A stretch of 64,000 nucleotides of DNA. Origin: Oerskovia enterophila. GTDB lineage: Bacteria; Actinomycetota; Actinomycetes; Actinomycetales; Cellulomonadaceae. Position numbers and translations under genes: made by a program. Positions 34,595-43,982 of the stretch are shown here, piece by piece (the stretch's first letter is position 1; each line of letters opens with the position of its first letter). The stretch covers positions 1-64,000 of the forward strand of contig NZ_MAQA01000011.1 in NCBI RefSeq assembly GCF_001692445.1. Direction: 5' to 3'. The notes beneath the pieces are model-generated. The model saw only the letters and a list, made by a program, of their open reading frames with translations, had not been told where the DNA came from and did no database searches.

Positions 34595-36910
34595 ATGAGC
34601 GAAGAGACACGGACGGGTCGATCGTCCGGTGAGAGCGGGCCGTCCTCGGCGGCGCGCGTACGCTCGCGCCTCGTGCGGTTCGGTGTGCGGGGGAGCCAGG
34701 GCGGCACGCCCGCCCTCGAACCGGTGCTGCAGGCGGTACGTACCAACCACCCCAAGTCCGACCTCTCGGTGATCGAGCGGGCGTACGCGACGGCGGAGAA
34801 GGCCCACCGCGGCCAGATGCGCAAGAGCGGCGACCCGTATATCACCCACCCGGTCGCGGTCGCCACGATCCTCGCAGACCTCGGCTTCGACGGCGCGACG
34901 CTGGCCGCGGCGCTGCTCCACGACACGGTCGAGGACACCGAGTACTCGCTCGAGCGCCTCACCGAGGAGTACGGCGAAGAGATCGCGATGCTCGTCGACG
35001 GCGTCACCAAGCTCGACAAGGTGACCTACGGCGACGCGGCCCAGGCCGAGACCGTGCGCAAGATGGTCGTGGCCATGGCCCGCGACATCCGCGTGCTGGT
35101 CATCAAGCTGGCCGACCGCCTGCACAACGCCCGCACCTGGAAGTTCGTGCCGTCCTCCTCGGCCGAGCGCAAGGCGCGCGAGACCCTCGAGATCTACGCG
35201 CCCCTGGCCCACCGCCTGGGCATGAACACCATCAAGTGGGAGCTCGAGGACCTGTCGTTCGCGACCCTCTACCCCAAGGTGTACGAGGAGATCGTCCACC
35301 TGGTCGCCGAGCGCGCCCCGGCCCGCGAGGAGTACCTCGCCGTGGTCCGCGAGCAGGTCACGGCGGACCTGCGCACCGCCAAGATCAAGGCGACCGTGAC
35401 CGGCCGCCCCAAGCACTACTACTCGATCTACCAGAAGATGATCGTGCGCGGGCACGACTTCGCGGAGATCTACGACCTGGTCGGCGCACGCGTCCTCGTG
35501 GACACGGTGCGCGACTGCTACGCGGCGCTCGGTGCGCTGCACGCGCGATGGAACCCGGTGCCGGGCCGGTTCAAGGACTACATCGCGATGCCCAAGTTCA
35601 ACATGTACCAGTCGCTGCACACCACGGTGATCGGCCCCGGCGGCAAGCCCGTCGAGATCCAGATCCGTACGCACGACATGCACCGCCGCGCGGAGTACGG
35701 CGTCGCGGCGCACTGGAAGTACAAGGAGATCGCCAAGGCGAGCGGGGCTCCCGAGCCCGCGCAGAACGACATGGCCTGGCTGCGCCAGCTCGTGGACTGG
35801 CAGCGCGAGACTGCGGACCCCTCGGAGTTCCTGGACTCGCTGCGCTTCGAGATCGGCGGCGCGGAGGTCTACGTCTTCACGCCCAAGGGCGACGTCATCG
35901 CGCTGCCCGCGGGGTCGACCCCGGTCGACTTCTCCTACGCCGTGCACACCGAGGTCGGGCACCGCACCATGGGGGCCCGGGTCAACGGTCGCCTGGTGCC
36001 GCTCGACTCGACGCTCGAGAACGGCGACGTCGTCGACGTCCTGACGTCCAAGTCGGAGACCGCCGGGCCCAGCCGCGACTGGCTCGCGTTCGTCAACAGC
36101 CCCCGCGCGCGCAACAAGATCCGCCAGTGGTTCTCCAAGGAGCGCCGCGAGGAGGCCGTCGAGCACGGCAAGACCGCGATCGCCAAGGCCATGCGCAAGC
36201 AGAACCTGCCCATCCAGCGCCTGCTCAGCCACGAGTCGCTCGTGGCGCTCGCCAACGAGATGCGCTACCCCGACGTCTCGGCGCTCTACGCCGCGATCGG
36301 CGAGGGACAGGTCTCGGCCGCGAGCGTCGTGCAGAAGCTCGTGCACGCCATGGGCGGCGAGGACGGCGCGTCCGAGGACCTCGCGGAGGTCGCCCGCCCC
36401 GGGCACACCTCGCGCCGCCCCCGCACGGGCGACCCGGGCGTGGTCGTCAAGGGCGTGGACGACATCTGGGTCAAGCTCGCCAAGTGCTGCACCCCGGTGC
36501 CGGGCGACGAGATCATCGGCTTCATCACGCGCGGCCAGGGCGTCAGCGTCCACCGCGCGGACTGCGCCAACGTCGTCGGGCTGCGCAACCAGCCCGAGCG
36601 CATCGTCGAGGTCGACTGGACCACGGGCAGCAATGCCCTGTTCCTGGTCCAGATCCAGGTCGAGGCCCTGGACCGCTCGCGTCTGCTCTCGGACGTGACC
36701 CGGGTCCTGTCGGACCACCACGTCAACATCCTGTCCGCGACCGTCTCCACCTCGAACGACCGGGTCGCGATGTCCCGGTTCGTGTTCGAGATGGCCGAGC
36801 CCGGGCACCTGGCCACGGTCCTGTCCGCGGTCCGCAAGATCGACGGGGTGTTCGACGTCTACCGCATCACGGGCTCCAAGGCGGCCGAGCAGCCTCAGCT
36901 GCCGGCCTGA
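34595..36910 (+). CDS. rel: Bifunctional (p)ppGpp synthetase/hydrolase
   Basis: 771 residues. An N-terminal HD hydrolase domain (His71, His85, His109-Asp110), a RelA/SpoT synthetase domain ([23 protein letters not shown]), a TGS domain (about 420-480), a helical/zinc-finger region ([13 protein letters not shown]) and a C-terminal ACT domain. It makes and degrades (p)ppGpp in the stringent response. ATG 34595 has GAGGAGG at good spacing; the upstream 18 codons in frame are not homologous. Followed by a strong terminator. Confidence 0.96.
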   Translation: MSEETRTGRSSGESGPSSAARVRSRLVRFGVRGSQGGTPALEPVLQAVRTNHPKSDLSVIERAYATAEKAHRGQMRKSGDPYITHPVAVATILADLGFDGATLAAALLHDTVEDTEYSLERLTEEYGEEIAMLVDGVTKLDKVTYGDAAQAETVRKMVVAMARDIRVLVIKLADRLHNARTWKFVPSSSAERKARETLEIYAPLAHRLGMNTIKWELEDLSFATLYPKVYEEIVHLVAERAPAREEYLAVVREQVTADLRTAKIKATVTGRPKHYYSIYQKMIVRGHDFAEIYDLVGARVLVDTVRDCYAALGALHARWNPVPGRFKDYIAMPKFNMYQSLHTTVIGPGGKPVEIQIRTHDMHRRAEYGVAAHWKYKEIAKASGAPEPAQNDMAWLRQLVDWQRETADPSEFLDSLRFEIGGAEVYVFTPKGDVIALPAGSTPVDFSYAVHTEVGHRTMGARVNGRLVPLDSTLENGDVVDVLTSKSETAGPSRDWLAFVNSPRARNKIRQWFSKERREEAVEHGKTAIAKAMRKQNLPIQRLLSHESLVALANEMRYPDVSALYAAIGEGQVSAASVVQKLVHAMGGEDGASEDLAEVARPGHTSRRPRTGDPGVVVKGVDDIWVKLAKCCTPVPGDEIIGFITRGQGVSVHRADCANVVGLRNQPERIVEVDWTTGSNALFLVQIQVEALDRSRLLSDVTRVLSDHHVNILSATVSTSNDRVAMSRFVFEMAEPGHLATVLSAVRKIDGVFDVYRITGSKAAEQPQLPA

Positions 36911-36924
36911 CCCCGGGCACTACC

Positions 36925-36967
36925 GAACGCCCCACGTGCCCGACGACGTCGCGCACGTGGGGCGTTC
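36925..36967 (+). terminator. Terminator after rel
   Basis: A perfect 15-bp stem (36925-36939 with 36953-36967) and a 13-base loop, 14 bp past the stop codon. Ends in GTTC without a U tract. Confidence 0.8.
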
Positions 36968-37029
36968 GTCGTCCGGGCGAGGGGCCCGCTCGACGTGTGC
37001 CACGGTGCCCCCGGTGGCAGCATCGGGGG

Positions 37030-38136
37030 ATGGACCTGCCCGTGCTCCCGCCTACGCTGCCCATGCTCGCCAAGTCGGTCTCGGGCGTCCCGGACCCCGC
37101 CGCGGTCGACGGCGGGCTCGTCTTCGAGCCCAAGTGGGACGGCTTCCGCGCGATCGTCTACCGTGACGGCGACGAGGTCCGCCTCGACAGCCGCAGCGCC
37201 AAGCCCATGGAGCGCTACTTCCCGGACGTCGTGGCGGCCGTGCTCGACGCGTTGCCCGAGCGGTGCGTGGTCGACGGCGAGATCGTGCTCGCCCAGGGCG
37301 GCAGGCTGGACTTCGAGGCACTCCAGCAGCGCATCCACCCCGCGGCTTCGCGCGTCGCCCGCCTGGCCGCCGAGACGCCGGCGAGCCTCGTGGTGTTCGA
37401 CCTGCTGGCGCTGGGGGACGACGACGTCACGCAGGAGCCGCTGAGCCGGCGCCAGGAGCTCCTCGCGGGGCTGGGGCTCGACGGCCCGCACGTGCACCTG
37501 ACCCCCCGCACGACGGACCGTGCCGTGGCCCAGGACTGGTTCGCGGTCTTCGAGGGCGCGGGCCTCGACGGCGTCGTCGCCAAGCCGCTCGCCGCGCCCT
37601 ACCAGCCCAACAAGCGGGTCATGCTCAAGGTCAAGCACGAGCGCACGGCGGACGTGGTGCTCGCGGGATACCGGCTGCACAAGACCTCGACCCCCGAGGA
37701 CCCGCTCGTGGGCTCGCTGCTGCTGGGCCTGTACGACGACGCGGGAGCTCTGCAGTTCGTCGGGGTGGCGGCGTCGTTCCCCATGGCGCGTCGGGCCGAG
37801 CTCGTGGCGGAGCTGGCGCCGCTCGTGCTGGACCCCGGGAGCCCCGAGGCCGCCGAGCACCCCTGGGCGGGGTGGGAGAGCCCAGGGTCCGGACGCATGC
37901 CCGGCGCGCAGTCGCGGTGGAGCGGCACCAAGGACCTGTCGTTCGTGCCGCTGCGCGTCGAGAAGGTCCTCGAGGTGGCCTACGACCACATGGAGGGGTC
38001 CCGGTTCCGGCACACGGTCCAGCTCCGGCGCTGGCGCACGGACCGGGAGCCCGGCTCGTGCACGTACGAGCAGCTCGAGGAGCCCGTGAGCTACCGGCTC
38101 GACGAGCTGCTTCCGGGGGCGCCGGGGGCAGCGTGA
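37030..38136 (+). CDS. ATP-dependent DNA ligase (LigC/LigB-like)
   Basis: A 368-residue nucleotidyltransferase. Motif I is EPKWDGFRA with the AMP-accepting Lys35; motif III VVFDLLAL, motif IV LDGVVAKPL and motif V VMLKVKHERTAD follow. An OB-fold C-terminal domain ends with a WRTDREPGSCTYEQL tail. Length fits actinobacterial LigC, which seals nicks in alternative end-joining or repair. Divided from a LigD-type polymerase gene (39426-40526) by a convergent kinase-fold gene. No Ku gene is in the window. Confidence 0.92.
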   Translation: MDLPVLPPTLPMLAKSVSGVPDPAAVDGGLVFEPKWDGFRAIVYRDGDEVRLDSRSAKPMERYFPDVVAAVLDALPERCVVDGEIVLAQGGRLDFEALQQRIHPAASRVARLAAETPASLVVFDLLALGDDDVTQEPLSRRQELLAGLGLDGPHVHLTPRTTDRAVAQDWFAVFEGAGLDGVVAKPLAAPYQPNKRVMLKVKHERTADVVLAGYRLHKTSTPEDPLVGSLLLGLYDDAGALQFVGVAASFPMARRAELVAELAPLVLDPGSPEAAEHPWAGWESPGSGRMPGAQSRWSGTKDLSFVPLRVEKVLEVAYDHMEGSRFRHTVQLRRWRTDREPGSCTYEQLEEPVSYRLDELLPGAPGAA

Positions 38137-38231
38137 GCGGACGCCGTCGCCGTCGCCGGCTGATGCACCCGGGCTCGGTGGTCACGGAACCGGAACGACG
38201 CAAGGACCGACTGCGCAGGCATCGGCGAGGG

Positions 38232-39317
38232 TCACTCCTGTCCACCGAGCGGCTGGGGGCTTGGTAGGGACGGGGAAGGAGTGCGCGCTGGGCCGGACCG
38301 GGTCGGGACTGCCCCGGGATACCGCGCCTGCAGGTCGCCGTCGAACAGTCGCCAGCAGAAGTCGTTCATCCGGGCCGCCGTGGGAGCGTGCCGGGCCAGG
38401 ACGCGCGCCACTGCCACCGGCACCTCCGGCGGGATGTCGCCGCTCGCGCACCGACGCACGGTGGCGTTGCGTGCAGCAAGGCCGCCGCTGGCCGGCAACG
38501 GCACATCGCACACCGTGGTGACCAGCCAGTTGACCAGTCGCATCGCCGCATAGTCGGCATCGTGGTCGACGTGGTCCGCGACGAAGTCACGCTCGGCGTC
38601 CGACAGGTCGAAACGAGGCGAGGTGGCCAGCCCGAGGTCGACGAGGTAGATCTGGTCGTCGTCGGCCCGCAGGTTGCCGAAGTGTCCGTCCAAGTGCAGC
38701 ACCTCCCTGCGACGCAGGAACGCGACGGCCTCGAAGAGCTGCCGCTCGAACGTCTCGACGCTCTCCGCCGGGTTCTCCAGCCTCTCGACCAGCCGGTCGG
38801 GGAGGTGCTCGAGAAAGAGCACGAGGCTGGAGGTCGCGTCGGCCAGCTCCTCGAAGCGGGTCCGGACTGCCGGGTCGCCTCCGAACTGGGCGACGACCGC
38901 CTCGATGTCCTGATGCTCGGGCGCGACCGGTGGGCGTCCCGGGAGCACCCGCCAGTGGTGCAGCAGGGCGAAGGACTCCGACTCGCCGCCGAGGACACCT
39001 TCGGTGACGGTGACGTTCGCGGCCAGCTCGCGCCACGCGCCGAAGCCCGGGCCGGCGAGTCGGTGCATGCCGTACTGACAGAAGGTCGGCAGGTCGAACA
39101 GGTTCGTTGTGCTGTGCGGATGCGCCAGTTCACGGTCGGTGATCGGGACTCGCTTGGCGAACACCGTGATGCCGTCGACGTCGAGCACGCAGGTGCCACC
39201 GCCGACCCCCACCCCGCTGGTCGGTGCATCACGGAGGAACGCGGACAGCTCGTCGTCGTCGCGGGCGGCGAGCGAGGTTGACGCGAGGTCGTGACGGGCA
39301 CGACGGGTGCTGAGCAT
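38232..39317 (-). CDS. Protein-kinase-fold protein (atypical Ser/Thr kinase or phosphotransferase)
   Basis: 361 residues. Kinase-like elements: a candidate ATP-binding Lys55 in VFAKRVPITDRE, catalytic loop HLDGHFGN (208-215) with Asp210 and Asn215, and metal-binding DLG (227-229). The glycine loop is poor (VGGGTCVLDVDG). This is a recognised actinobacterial family of unknown substrate. ATG 39317 is used; a GTG one codon earlier is also in frame. Its base composition is slightly less GC-rich than its neighbours, a mild hint of transfer. It lies between ligase and polymerase genes, with no proven link to either. Confidence 0.75.
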   Translation of the reverse strand: MLSTRRARHDLASTSLAARDDDELSAFLRDAPTSGVGVGGGTCVLDVDGITVFAKRVPITDRELAHPHSTTNLFDLPTFCQYGMHRLAGPGFGAWRELAANVTVTEGVLGGESESFALLHHWRVLPGRPPVAPEHQDIEAVVAQFGGDPAVRTRFEELADATSSLVLFLEHLPDRLVERLENPAESVETFERQLFEAVAFLRRREVLHLDGHFGNLRADDDQIYLVDLGLATSPRFDLSDAERDFVADHVDHDADYAAMRLVNWLVTTVCDVPLPASGGLAARNATVRRCASGDIPPEVPVAVARVLARHAPTAARMNDFCWRLFDGDLQARYPGAVPTRSGPARTPSPSLPSPQPLGGQE

Positions 39318-39425
39318 CACGCCATTGTGCCCGCAGCTGGGCAGTGAACTCTGGGGCCAGGCGCTGGACCGGCGGCCCGGGCCCCGAAGAGACGTGCACG
39401 AGCGGTCGAGGCACGCGGAGAGCGG

Positions 39426-40526
39426 TCAAGCCTTCTCCTCGTGCTCCTCGTGCTCCTCGTGCCGCGAGGCGTCCTTGCTGGGCTGGACCCGCTTGGGCTC
39501 GCCCGCCATCTTGGGGTGCTCGGGAGGGTAGGGCAGGTCGCCGAGCCCGTGGTCGCGCTCGTCGCGCGCCGCGAGCTCGAGCGCTGCCTCGAGCGAGTAC
39601 CGCTCGCCGGGGCTCGTGGCGTCGAGGCGTGCATGCAGGTCGCCGACCTCGGCGAAGCGCGCCGGCATGGTCAGGACGTCGAAGTCGTCGGGCCCGACGT
39701 CGGGCACCTCCTCCCAGTGCAGCGGGGCCGAGACCGTGGCGCGGGCGTTGGCACGGATCGAGTAGGCCGAGGCGATCGTGCGGTCGCGGGCCATCTGGTT
39801 GTAGTCGACGAAGATCTTCTCGCCCCGCTCCTCCTTCCACCACTTCGTGGTGACCTGGTCCGGCAGGCGGCGCTCGAGCTCGCGCCCGATCGCGATGGTC
39901 GCCCGGCGTGCCTCGACGAAGCCCCAGCTCGGCGTGATGGGGACGAACACGTGCAGACCGCGCCCGCCTGACGTCTTGGGGAACCCCTCGAGCCCCAGCT
40001 CGGTGAGTACCTCGCGCAGGTGCGGCGCCACCCGGGCCGCGTCCGAGTAGTCGGTCCCGGGCTGGGGGTCCAGGTCGATGCGGAGCTGGTCGGGAGCCTC
40101 GACGTCGGCCCCTGTGACCGGCCACGGGTGGAACGTGAGGGTGCCGAGGTTCGCGGCCCAGAGCACCACCGCGAGCTCGGTGGGCCGCACCTCGTCGGCG
40201 GTGCGGCCGCTGGGGAACGCGATCCGGGCGGTCTCGACGTAGTCCGGGGCACCCTGGGGCAGCCGCTTCTGGAAGAACGCGTCGCCGGTGCTGTCGGTGC
40301 GCGTGCTGAGCCTGGCCCCCTCGAACATGCCCTTGGGCCAGCGCTCGAGCGTCGTGGGCCGTTCGCGCAGCGCCGCGAGGATCCCCGGACCGACCGTCTG
40401 GAAGTACGTGACGACGTCGAGCTTGGTGAGCCCGCGGCCCGGGAAGACGACACGGTCCGGGCTCGTGACGCGCACGGTGCGTCCGTCGACGTCGAGCTCG
40501 ACCGCCGGGGTCGTGGAACGAGGCAT
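39426..40526 (-). CDS. Stand-alone LigD-type polymerase/primase domain protein
   Basis: A 366-residue archaeo-eukaryotic primase fold as in the POL domain of LigD. The metal-binding DxD is Asp151/Asp153 in RIDLDPQPG; other conserved blocks are FPKTSGGRGLHVFVPI and VDYNQMARDRTIASAYSIR. Such enzymes fill gaps or add ribonucleotides during non-homologous end joining. No ligase or nuclease domain is fused, so it may partner the nearby ATP-dependent ligase. The C terminus carries three HEE units encoded by a 9-bp repeat. It begins four bases after the AbiEi-like gene. Confidence 0.9.
   Translation of the reverse strand: MPRSTTPAVELDVDGRTVRVTSPDRVVFPGRGLTKLDVVTYFQTVGPGILAALRERPTTLERWPKGMFEGARLSTRTDSTGDAFFQKRLPQGAPDYVETARIAFPSGRTADEVRPTELAVVLWAANLGTLTFHPWPVTGADVEAPDQLRIDLDPQPGTDYSDAARVAPHLREVLTELGLEGFPKTSGGRGLHVFVPITPSWGFVEARRATIAIGRELERRLPDQVTTKWWKEERGEKIFVDYNQMARDRTIASAYSIRANARATVSAPLHWEEVPDVGPDDFDVLTMPARFAEVGDLHARLDATSPGERYSLEAALELAARDERDHGLGDLPYPPEHPKMAGEPKRVQPSKDASRHEEHEEHEEKA
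39435..39461. repeat. Triplicated 9-bp repeat CTCCTCGTG
   Basis: Three exact tandem copies (39435-39443, 39444-39452, 39453-39461) at the 3' end of the LigD-type polymerase gene encode the HEEHEEHEE tail. The reading frame is unchanged by copy number, so tail length can vary by slippage. Confidence 0.9.
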
Positions 40527-40530
40527 CTGT

Positions 40531-41217
40531 TCACGGTAGACGGGGGCCGGGCTCGCCGCCTGCGGGCGCGGCCCGCAGCCGTCCGGCGAGCGCGTCCAGG
40601 ACCCGTCGGGCCCTGGGCGCGCCGGTGCGCCGAGACCGCAGGTCGAGCGAGTCCCGGACCGCGTCGAGGTCGAGCTCGCACCGTGCCACGAGCGCGAGCA
40701 GGACAGGGCTGCTGGCCTGCGGGTCGTGCAGGCACGCGAGGTCCAGGGCCGTGCGCTCGATCGTCGTCACCAGGACGCCCCCGATCAGCGCGACCTCGGT
40801 GCGCAGGAGGGCGCTCTGCCGCGGGGCGCGCCCGGGCAGCGGCGGCGGGCGGTGGACGCCGAGCGGGTGGATCACCTCGACCGTCGAGGGAGCAGGCGTC
40901 CCGCCGTGCACCCACGCGGCGCTCAGGCCGCCGACCACGGTGCGCTCGGGCACGAGGTGAGCCAGGGAGGCCGCACGGACCGCGGGGGTGAGCGGCGTCG
41001 TCGGGCGGACGGCGACGTCTCCCCGGACGCGCACCAACGCCCCCGAGCGGACCAGGTCCGCGAACGCGACGGCGCCGCCGACGTGCGCCGGCCGCACGAG
41101 CTCGGGCGCGGGCGGCACACGGACGGCCATGGCGACGTCCGCCGGGTGGTGCGGTCCCGCAGCTGCGGTGCCCGGTGGGAGGGGCGCGAGGGCGCGGGGA
41201 GCGTTGCCGGTGGACAT
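40531..41217 (-). CDS. AbiEi antitoxin-like protein without a visible toxin
   Basis: 228 residues. The pattern LVRSGALVRVRGDVAVRP (winged-helix-like N terminus), VVGGLSAAWVHGG, and VALIGGVLVTTIERTALDLA is typical of the widespread AbiEi/DUF-type family that includes type IV antitoxins. No AbiEii nucleotidyltransferase toxin is adjacent, so a toxin-antitoxin role is uncertain; many actinobacterial members are orphans. ATG 41217 has no clear SD; MAVRVPP (41130) is an alternative start. Four bases before the LigD-type polymerase start, so the two are probably co-translated. Confidence 0.7.
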   Translation of the reverse strand: MSTGNAPRALAPLPPGTAAAGPHHPADVAMAVRVPPAPELVRPAHVGGAVAFADLVRSGALVRVRGDVAVRPTTPLTPAVRAASLAHLVPERTVVGGLSAAWVHGGTPAPSTVEVIHPLGVHRPPPLPGRAPRQSALLRTEVALIGGVLVTTIERTALDLACLHDPQASSPVLLALVARCELDLDAVRDSLDLRSRRTGAPRARRVLDALAGRLRAAPAGGEPGPRLP

Positions 41218-41252
41218 GGGGCCAGCCTGGCGCCCCGTCCGGACATGCGCGA

Positions 41253-41307
41253 GGGGCCCGGTCGGGCCTGTGGAAACTCTCGTCGTCCACAGGCCCGACG
41301 GGGCCCC
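41253..41307. terminator. Terminator of the cyclophilin-DUF349 operon
   Basis: A 22-bp stem with one mismatch (41253-41274 with 41286-41307) and an 11-base loop, 16 bp past the DUF349 stop on the minus strand. Confidence 0.8.
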
Positions 41308-41322
41308 TCGGGTGGTGCAGGA

Positions 41323-43080
41323 TCAGCCGCGGGAGTCCTCGGCGGCCTTCACGACCTGCTCGAGCCAGGCGCGGCGAGCCGTGATCGAGGACTCGATCTC
41401 GGCGATCTTGCGCTTGTCGCCCTTGGCCGTCGCAGCGGCGAGGTCCTCCTCGAGGCCCGCGATCGCGGACTCGAGCTGGGCGGCCGCGCCCTCGGCGCGC
41501 GCACGCGTCTCAGGGTTGGAGCGCGACCACTGGGACTGCTCGGCGTCGCGGACCGCGGTCTCGACCGCGCGCAGGCGGGCCTCGACGCGCTGGATGTCGG
41601 CGCGAGGAACCTTGCCGGCGTCCTCCCACTTCTCCTGGATGTCCCGCAGGGCCGTCTTGGCCTGCGCGAGGTCCGTCACGGGGACGAGCTTCTCGGCCTG
41701 CTCCAGCAGGGCCTCCTTGACGACCAGGTTCTCCGCGTACTCGGCGTCCGTGGCCGCGTTGAGCGCGTCCCGGGCCTCGAAGAACGCGTCCTGCGCCGCA
41801 CGGAAGCGGGCCCACAGGGCGTCGTCGTCGCGGCGGTTGGCGCGCCCGGCGGCCTTCCACTCGGTCATGAGGTCGCGGAAAGCGCCGGCCGTGGCGCCCC
41901 AGTCCGTGCTGTTCTGCAGGGCCTCGGCCCGCTGCACGAGCTTCTCCTTGACCTCCTTCGCGGAGGAGTTGCGCTGCTCGAGCTCGGCGAAGTAGTGCCG
42001 ACGCTCGCGGTCGAAGGCCGTGCGGGCGTGGCTGAAGCGCTTCCAGAGCGCCTCCTCGCTGGCGCGGTCGATCCTCGGCCCGTTGCGCTGGGCGTCCTTC
42101 CACTGGTCGAGCAGCTTGCGCAGCTCCTCGCCCGCGGGACGCCACTGGATGCGCGCCGGGTCCGTGGAGGCGATCTTCTCGGCTGCCTCGATGATCTCGG
42201 TGCGGGCGGCGAGCGCCGCCTCCTTGGCAGCGTTGCGCTCGGCCTCGAGCTCGGCGCGGCGCGCAGCCGCGACCGTGCGCAGCGACTCCACGTGCGCGCG
42301 CAGGCCGTCCAGGTCGCCGACGGCCGAGGGCTCGGCGGTCTCCTCGCCGAGCTTGGCGAGGGTCGAGTCGATCTCCTTGACGGACAGGTCCGTACCGGTC
42401 AGCCGGGCCTCGAAGAGCGCGACCTTGGCCTGCAGGTCCAGGTAGCGACGCACGTAGAGAGCGAGCGCCTCCTCGGGGGTGACCCCGGGGAACTGCCCGA
42501 CGCTGCGCTCGCCCGCGGCCTCGGTCACGTAGACCGTGCCCTCCTCGTCGACGCGGCCGAACCCGGCCGCGGCCTTCGCGGCGGCGCTGTCGTCAGGGAT
42601 GACCGCCGCGGCCGCGGCCGGGGCGATCGACGCGGCGGCAGGGGTCGCAGCAGCCGGGGCACCCGGGCGCGGGGGCCGGGGCACCGGGACGGCGCTCGGC
42701 TTGGGCGCGGGGCTGGGCTTGGGGGCCGGCGCCGCCTCAGGGGCGTCGGCCGCGGGAGCCTGCTCGGCCTCGGCCTCGGCGACGGGGGCCGGTGCGGCGT
42801 CCGTCTCGTCCGCTGCAGGTGCGGCGTCGGTGACCTCAGCGTCGGTGTCGGCCGTGGCCTCGGAAGGAGCCTCGTCCGCGACGGGCGCGGCTTCCTCGAC
42901 GGAGGGGGCCTCGTCGGCTGCTGCCACGGGCGCGTCGGTCTCGACGGTCTCCGTGGCGGCGGGTGCCTCGGCGCCCTCGGCCGGTTCAGCGACCGCCGGC
43001 ACCTCGACCTGCTCCGTTGCGGTGGCCTCCTCGGATGCCTGCGCCGGAGAGTTCGCGTGGTTCTCGGTGCTCTCGCTCAC
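41323..43080 (-). CDS. DUF349 repeat protein with acidic Ala/Glu-rich N terminus
   Basis: 585 residues. The first ~170 are Ala, Glu, Pro and Val-rich and probably disordered. The rest is helical with several DUF349 repeats, for example RASEEALWKRFSHARTAFDRERR, RDDDALWARFRAAQDAFFEAR and a closing coiled coil. The family is common in actinobacteria; roles in ribosome- or stress-related processes have been suggested but none is settled. The GTG overlaps the cyclophilin stop (GTGA), so expression is coupled to the peptidyl-prolyl isomerase gene. Confidence 0.9.
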   Translation of the reverse strand: MSESTENHANSPAQASEEATATEQVEVPAVAEPAEGAEAPAATETVETDAPVAAADEAPSVEEAAPVADEAPSEATADTDAEVTDAAPAADETDAAPAPVAEAEAEQAPAADAPEAAPAPKPSPAPKPSAVPVPRPPRPGAPAAATPAAASIAPAAAAAVIPDDSAAAKAAAGFGRVDEEGTVYVTEAAGERSVGQFPGVTPEEALALYVRRYLDLQAKVALFEARLTGTDLSVKEIDSTLAKLGEETAEPSAVGDLDGLRAHVESLRTVAAARRAELEAERNAAKEAALAARTEIIEAAEKIASTDPARIQWRPAGEELRKLLDQWKDAQRNGPRIDRASEEALWKRFSHARTAFDRERRHYFAELEQRNSSAKEVKEKLVQRAEALQNSTDWGATAGAFRDLMTEWKAAGRANRRDDDALWARFRAAQDAFFEARDALNAATDAEYAENLVVKEALLEQAEKLVPVTDLAQAKTALRDIQEKWEDAGKVPRADIQRVEARLRAVETAVRDAEQSQWSRSNPETRARAEGAAAQLESAIAGLEEDLAAATAKGDKRKIAEIESSITARRAWLEQVVKAAEDSRG

Positions 43081-43793
43081 TGGGTCTCAACTCCTTCGAT
43101 GGTGACCGGGGTCGCGGGGGAGCCGTCAGGGGCCCCGTCCGCTGTCCCCGCGTCAGCGACTGCTCGGACGACGTCCAAGCCGGATGTGATCTTGCCGAAA
43201 ACTGTGTACCCACCGGTGTCGGTCGGCAAGGTGGTGTCCTCGTAGACGAGGAAGAACTGGCTGCCGTGGGAGTCCGTGGTCTGGGCACGGGCCATGGCGA
43301 TGGTGCCTGCGGGGAAGAACCCGTCCTCGGGCGTGTTCTCGACGGGCCCGAACGAGTAGCCCGGACCCCCGGTCCCGGTGCCCGTCGGGTCGCCGCACTG
43401 CAGGACGAAGATCCCCGAGGTCGTCAGGCGGTGGCACTGCGTGCCGTCGAAGAACTCGCCCTGGGCGAGCGAGACGAAGCTCGCGACGGTCTGAGGAGCG
43501 GCCTGCCCGTCGAGCGTGAACTCGATGTCGCCCGCGCTGGTGCGCAGCTCGCCCGTCCACTCGCGGTCCTCTGCGGCGGAAGGGGGAGGGAGCGTGAAGG
43601 TCTTGTCGGTCGCGACGGCGTCCGAGTTCGCGGAGAGTGCCAGCACGACGACACCACCCACGACGGCGAGCGCGGCGACCGCGCCGACGATGGTCCACGT
43701 CCGCTGCTTGCGGGCGCGAGCCTGCGCCTGACGCTGGGTCCACTTCTCCTCGCGGCGGCGGGCACGCTCGCGTTCGCGCTTGCTCGTCGTCAC
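43077..43793 (-). CDS. Membrane-anchored cyclophilin-type peptidyl-prolyl cis-trans isomerase
   Basis: 238 residues: a very basic coiled N terminus (KRERERARRREEKWTQRQ), one transmembrane helix (about 33-55) and an extracytoplasmic cyclophilin domain (about 80-235) with ECHRLT-like FFDGTQCHRL, GSQFFLVYED and YTVFGKI. The active-site Arg/Phe/Gln pattern is only partly standard. It probably helps folding of exported proteins. GTG start with AAGGAG at ideal spacing. A TAGACT on the minus strand (43883-43888) may be its -10. Confidence 0.9.
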   Translation of the reverse strand: MTTSKRERERARRREEKWTQRQAQARARKQRTWTIVGAVAALAVVGGVVVLALSANSDAVATDKTFTLPPPSAAEDREWTGELRTSAGDIEFTLDGQAAPQTVASFVSLAQGEFFDGTQCHRLTTSGIFVLQCGDPTGTGTGGPGYSFGPVENTPEDGFFPAGTIAMARAQTTDSHGSQFFLVYEDTTLPTDTGGYTVFGKITSGLDVVRAVADAGTADGAPDGSPATPVTIEGVETQ

Positions 43794-43982
43794 CCCAACT
43801 CCTTCGTCTCACGTCACGGGCCGCTCCGCGTGCGGGCGCGAGGGCGCGTTCTGTGCACGGGTGATCCACGGTTTCAGAGGACAGTCTAGGCATCGGGAGC
43901 GTTCTGGCGCCGTGTCGTGCCGCCTTTCAGGTCACGGTCCGGTATCAGGTGCCCTCTTTGCGTGGGTCGTTACTGTCGTCCC

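Noticed and set aside
39435-39461. CRISPR-like short tandem repeat
   Set aside because: The units are 9 bp with no spacers and lie inside a coding region.
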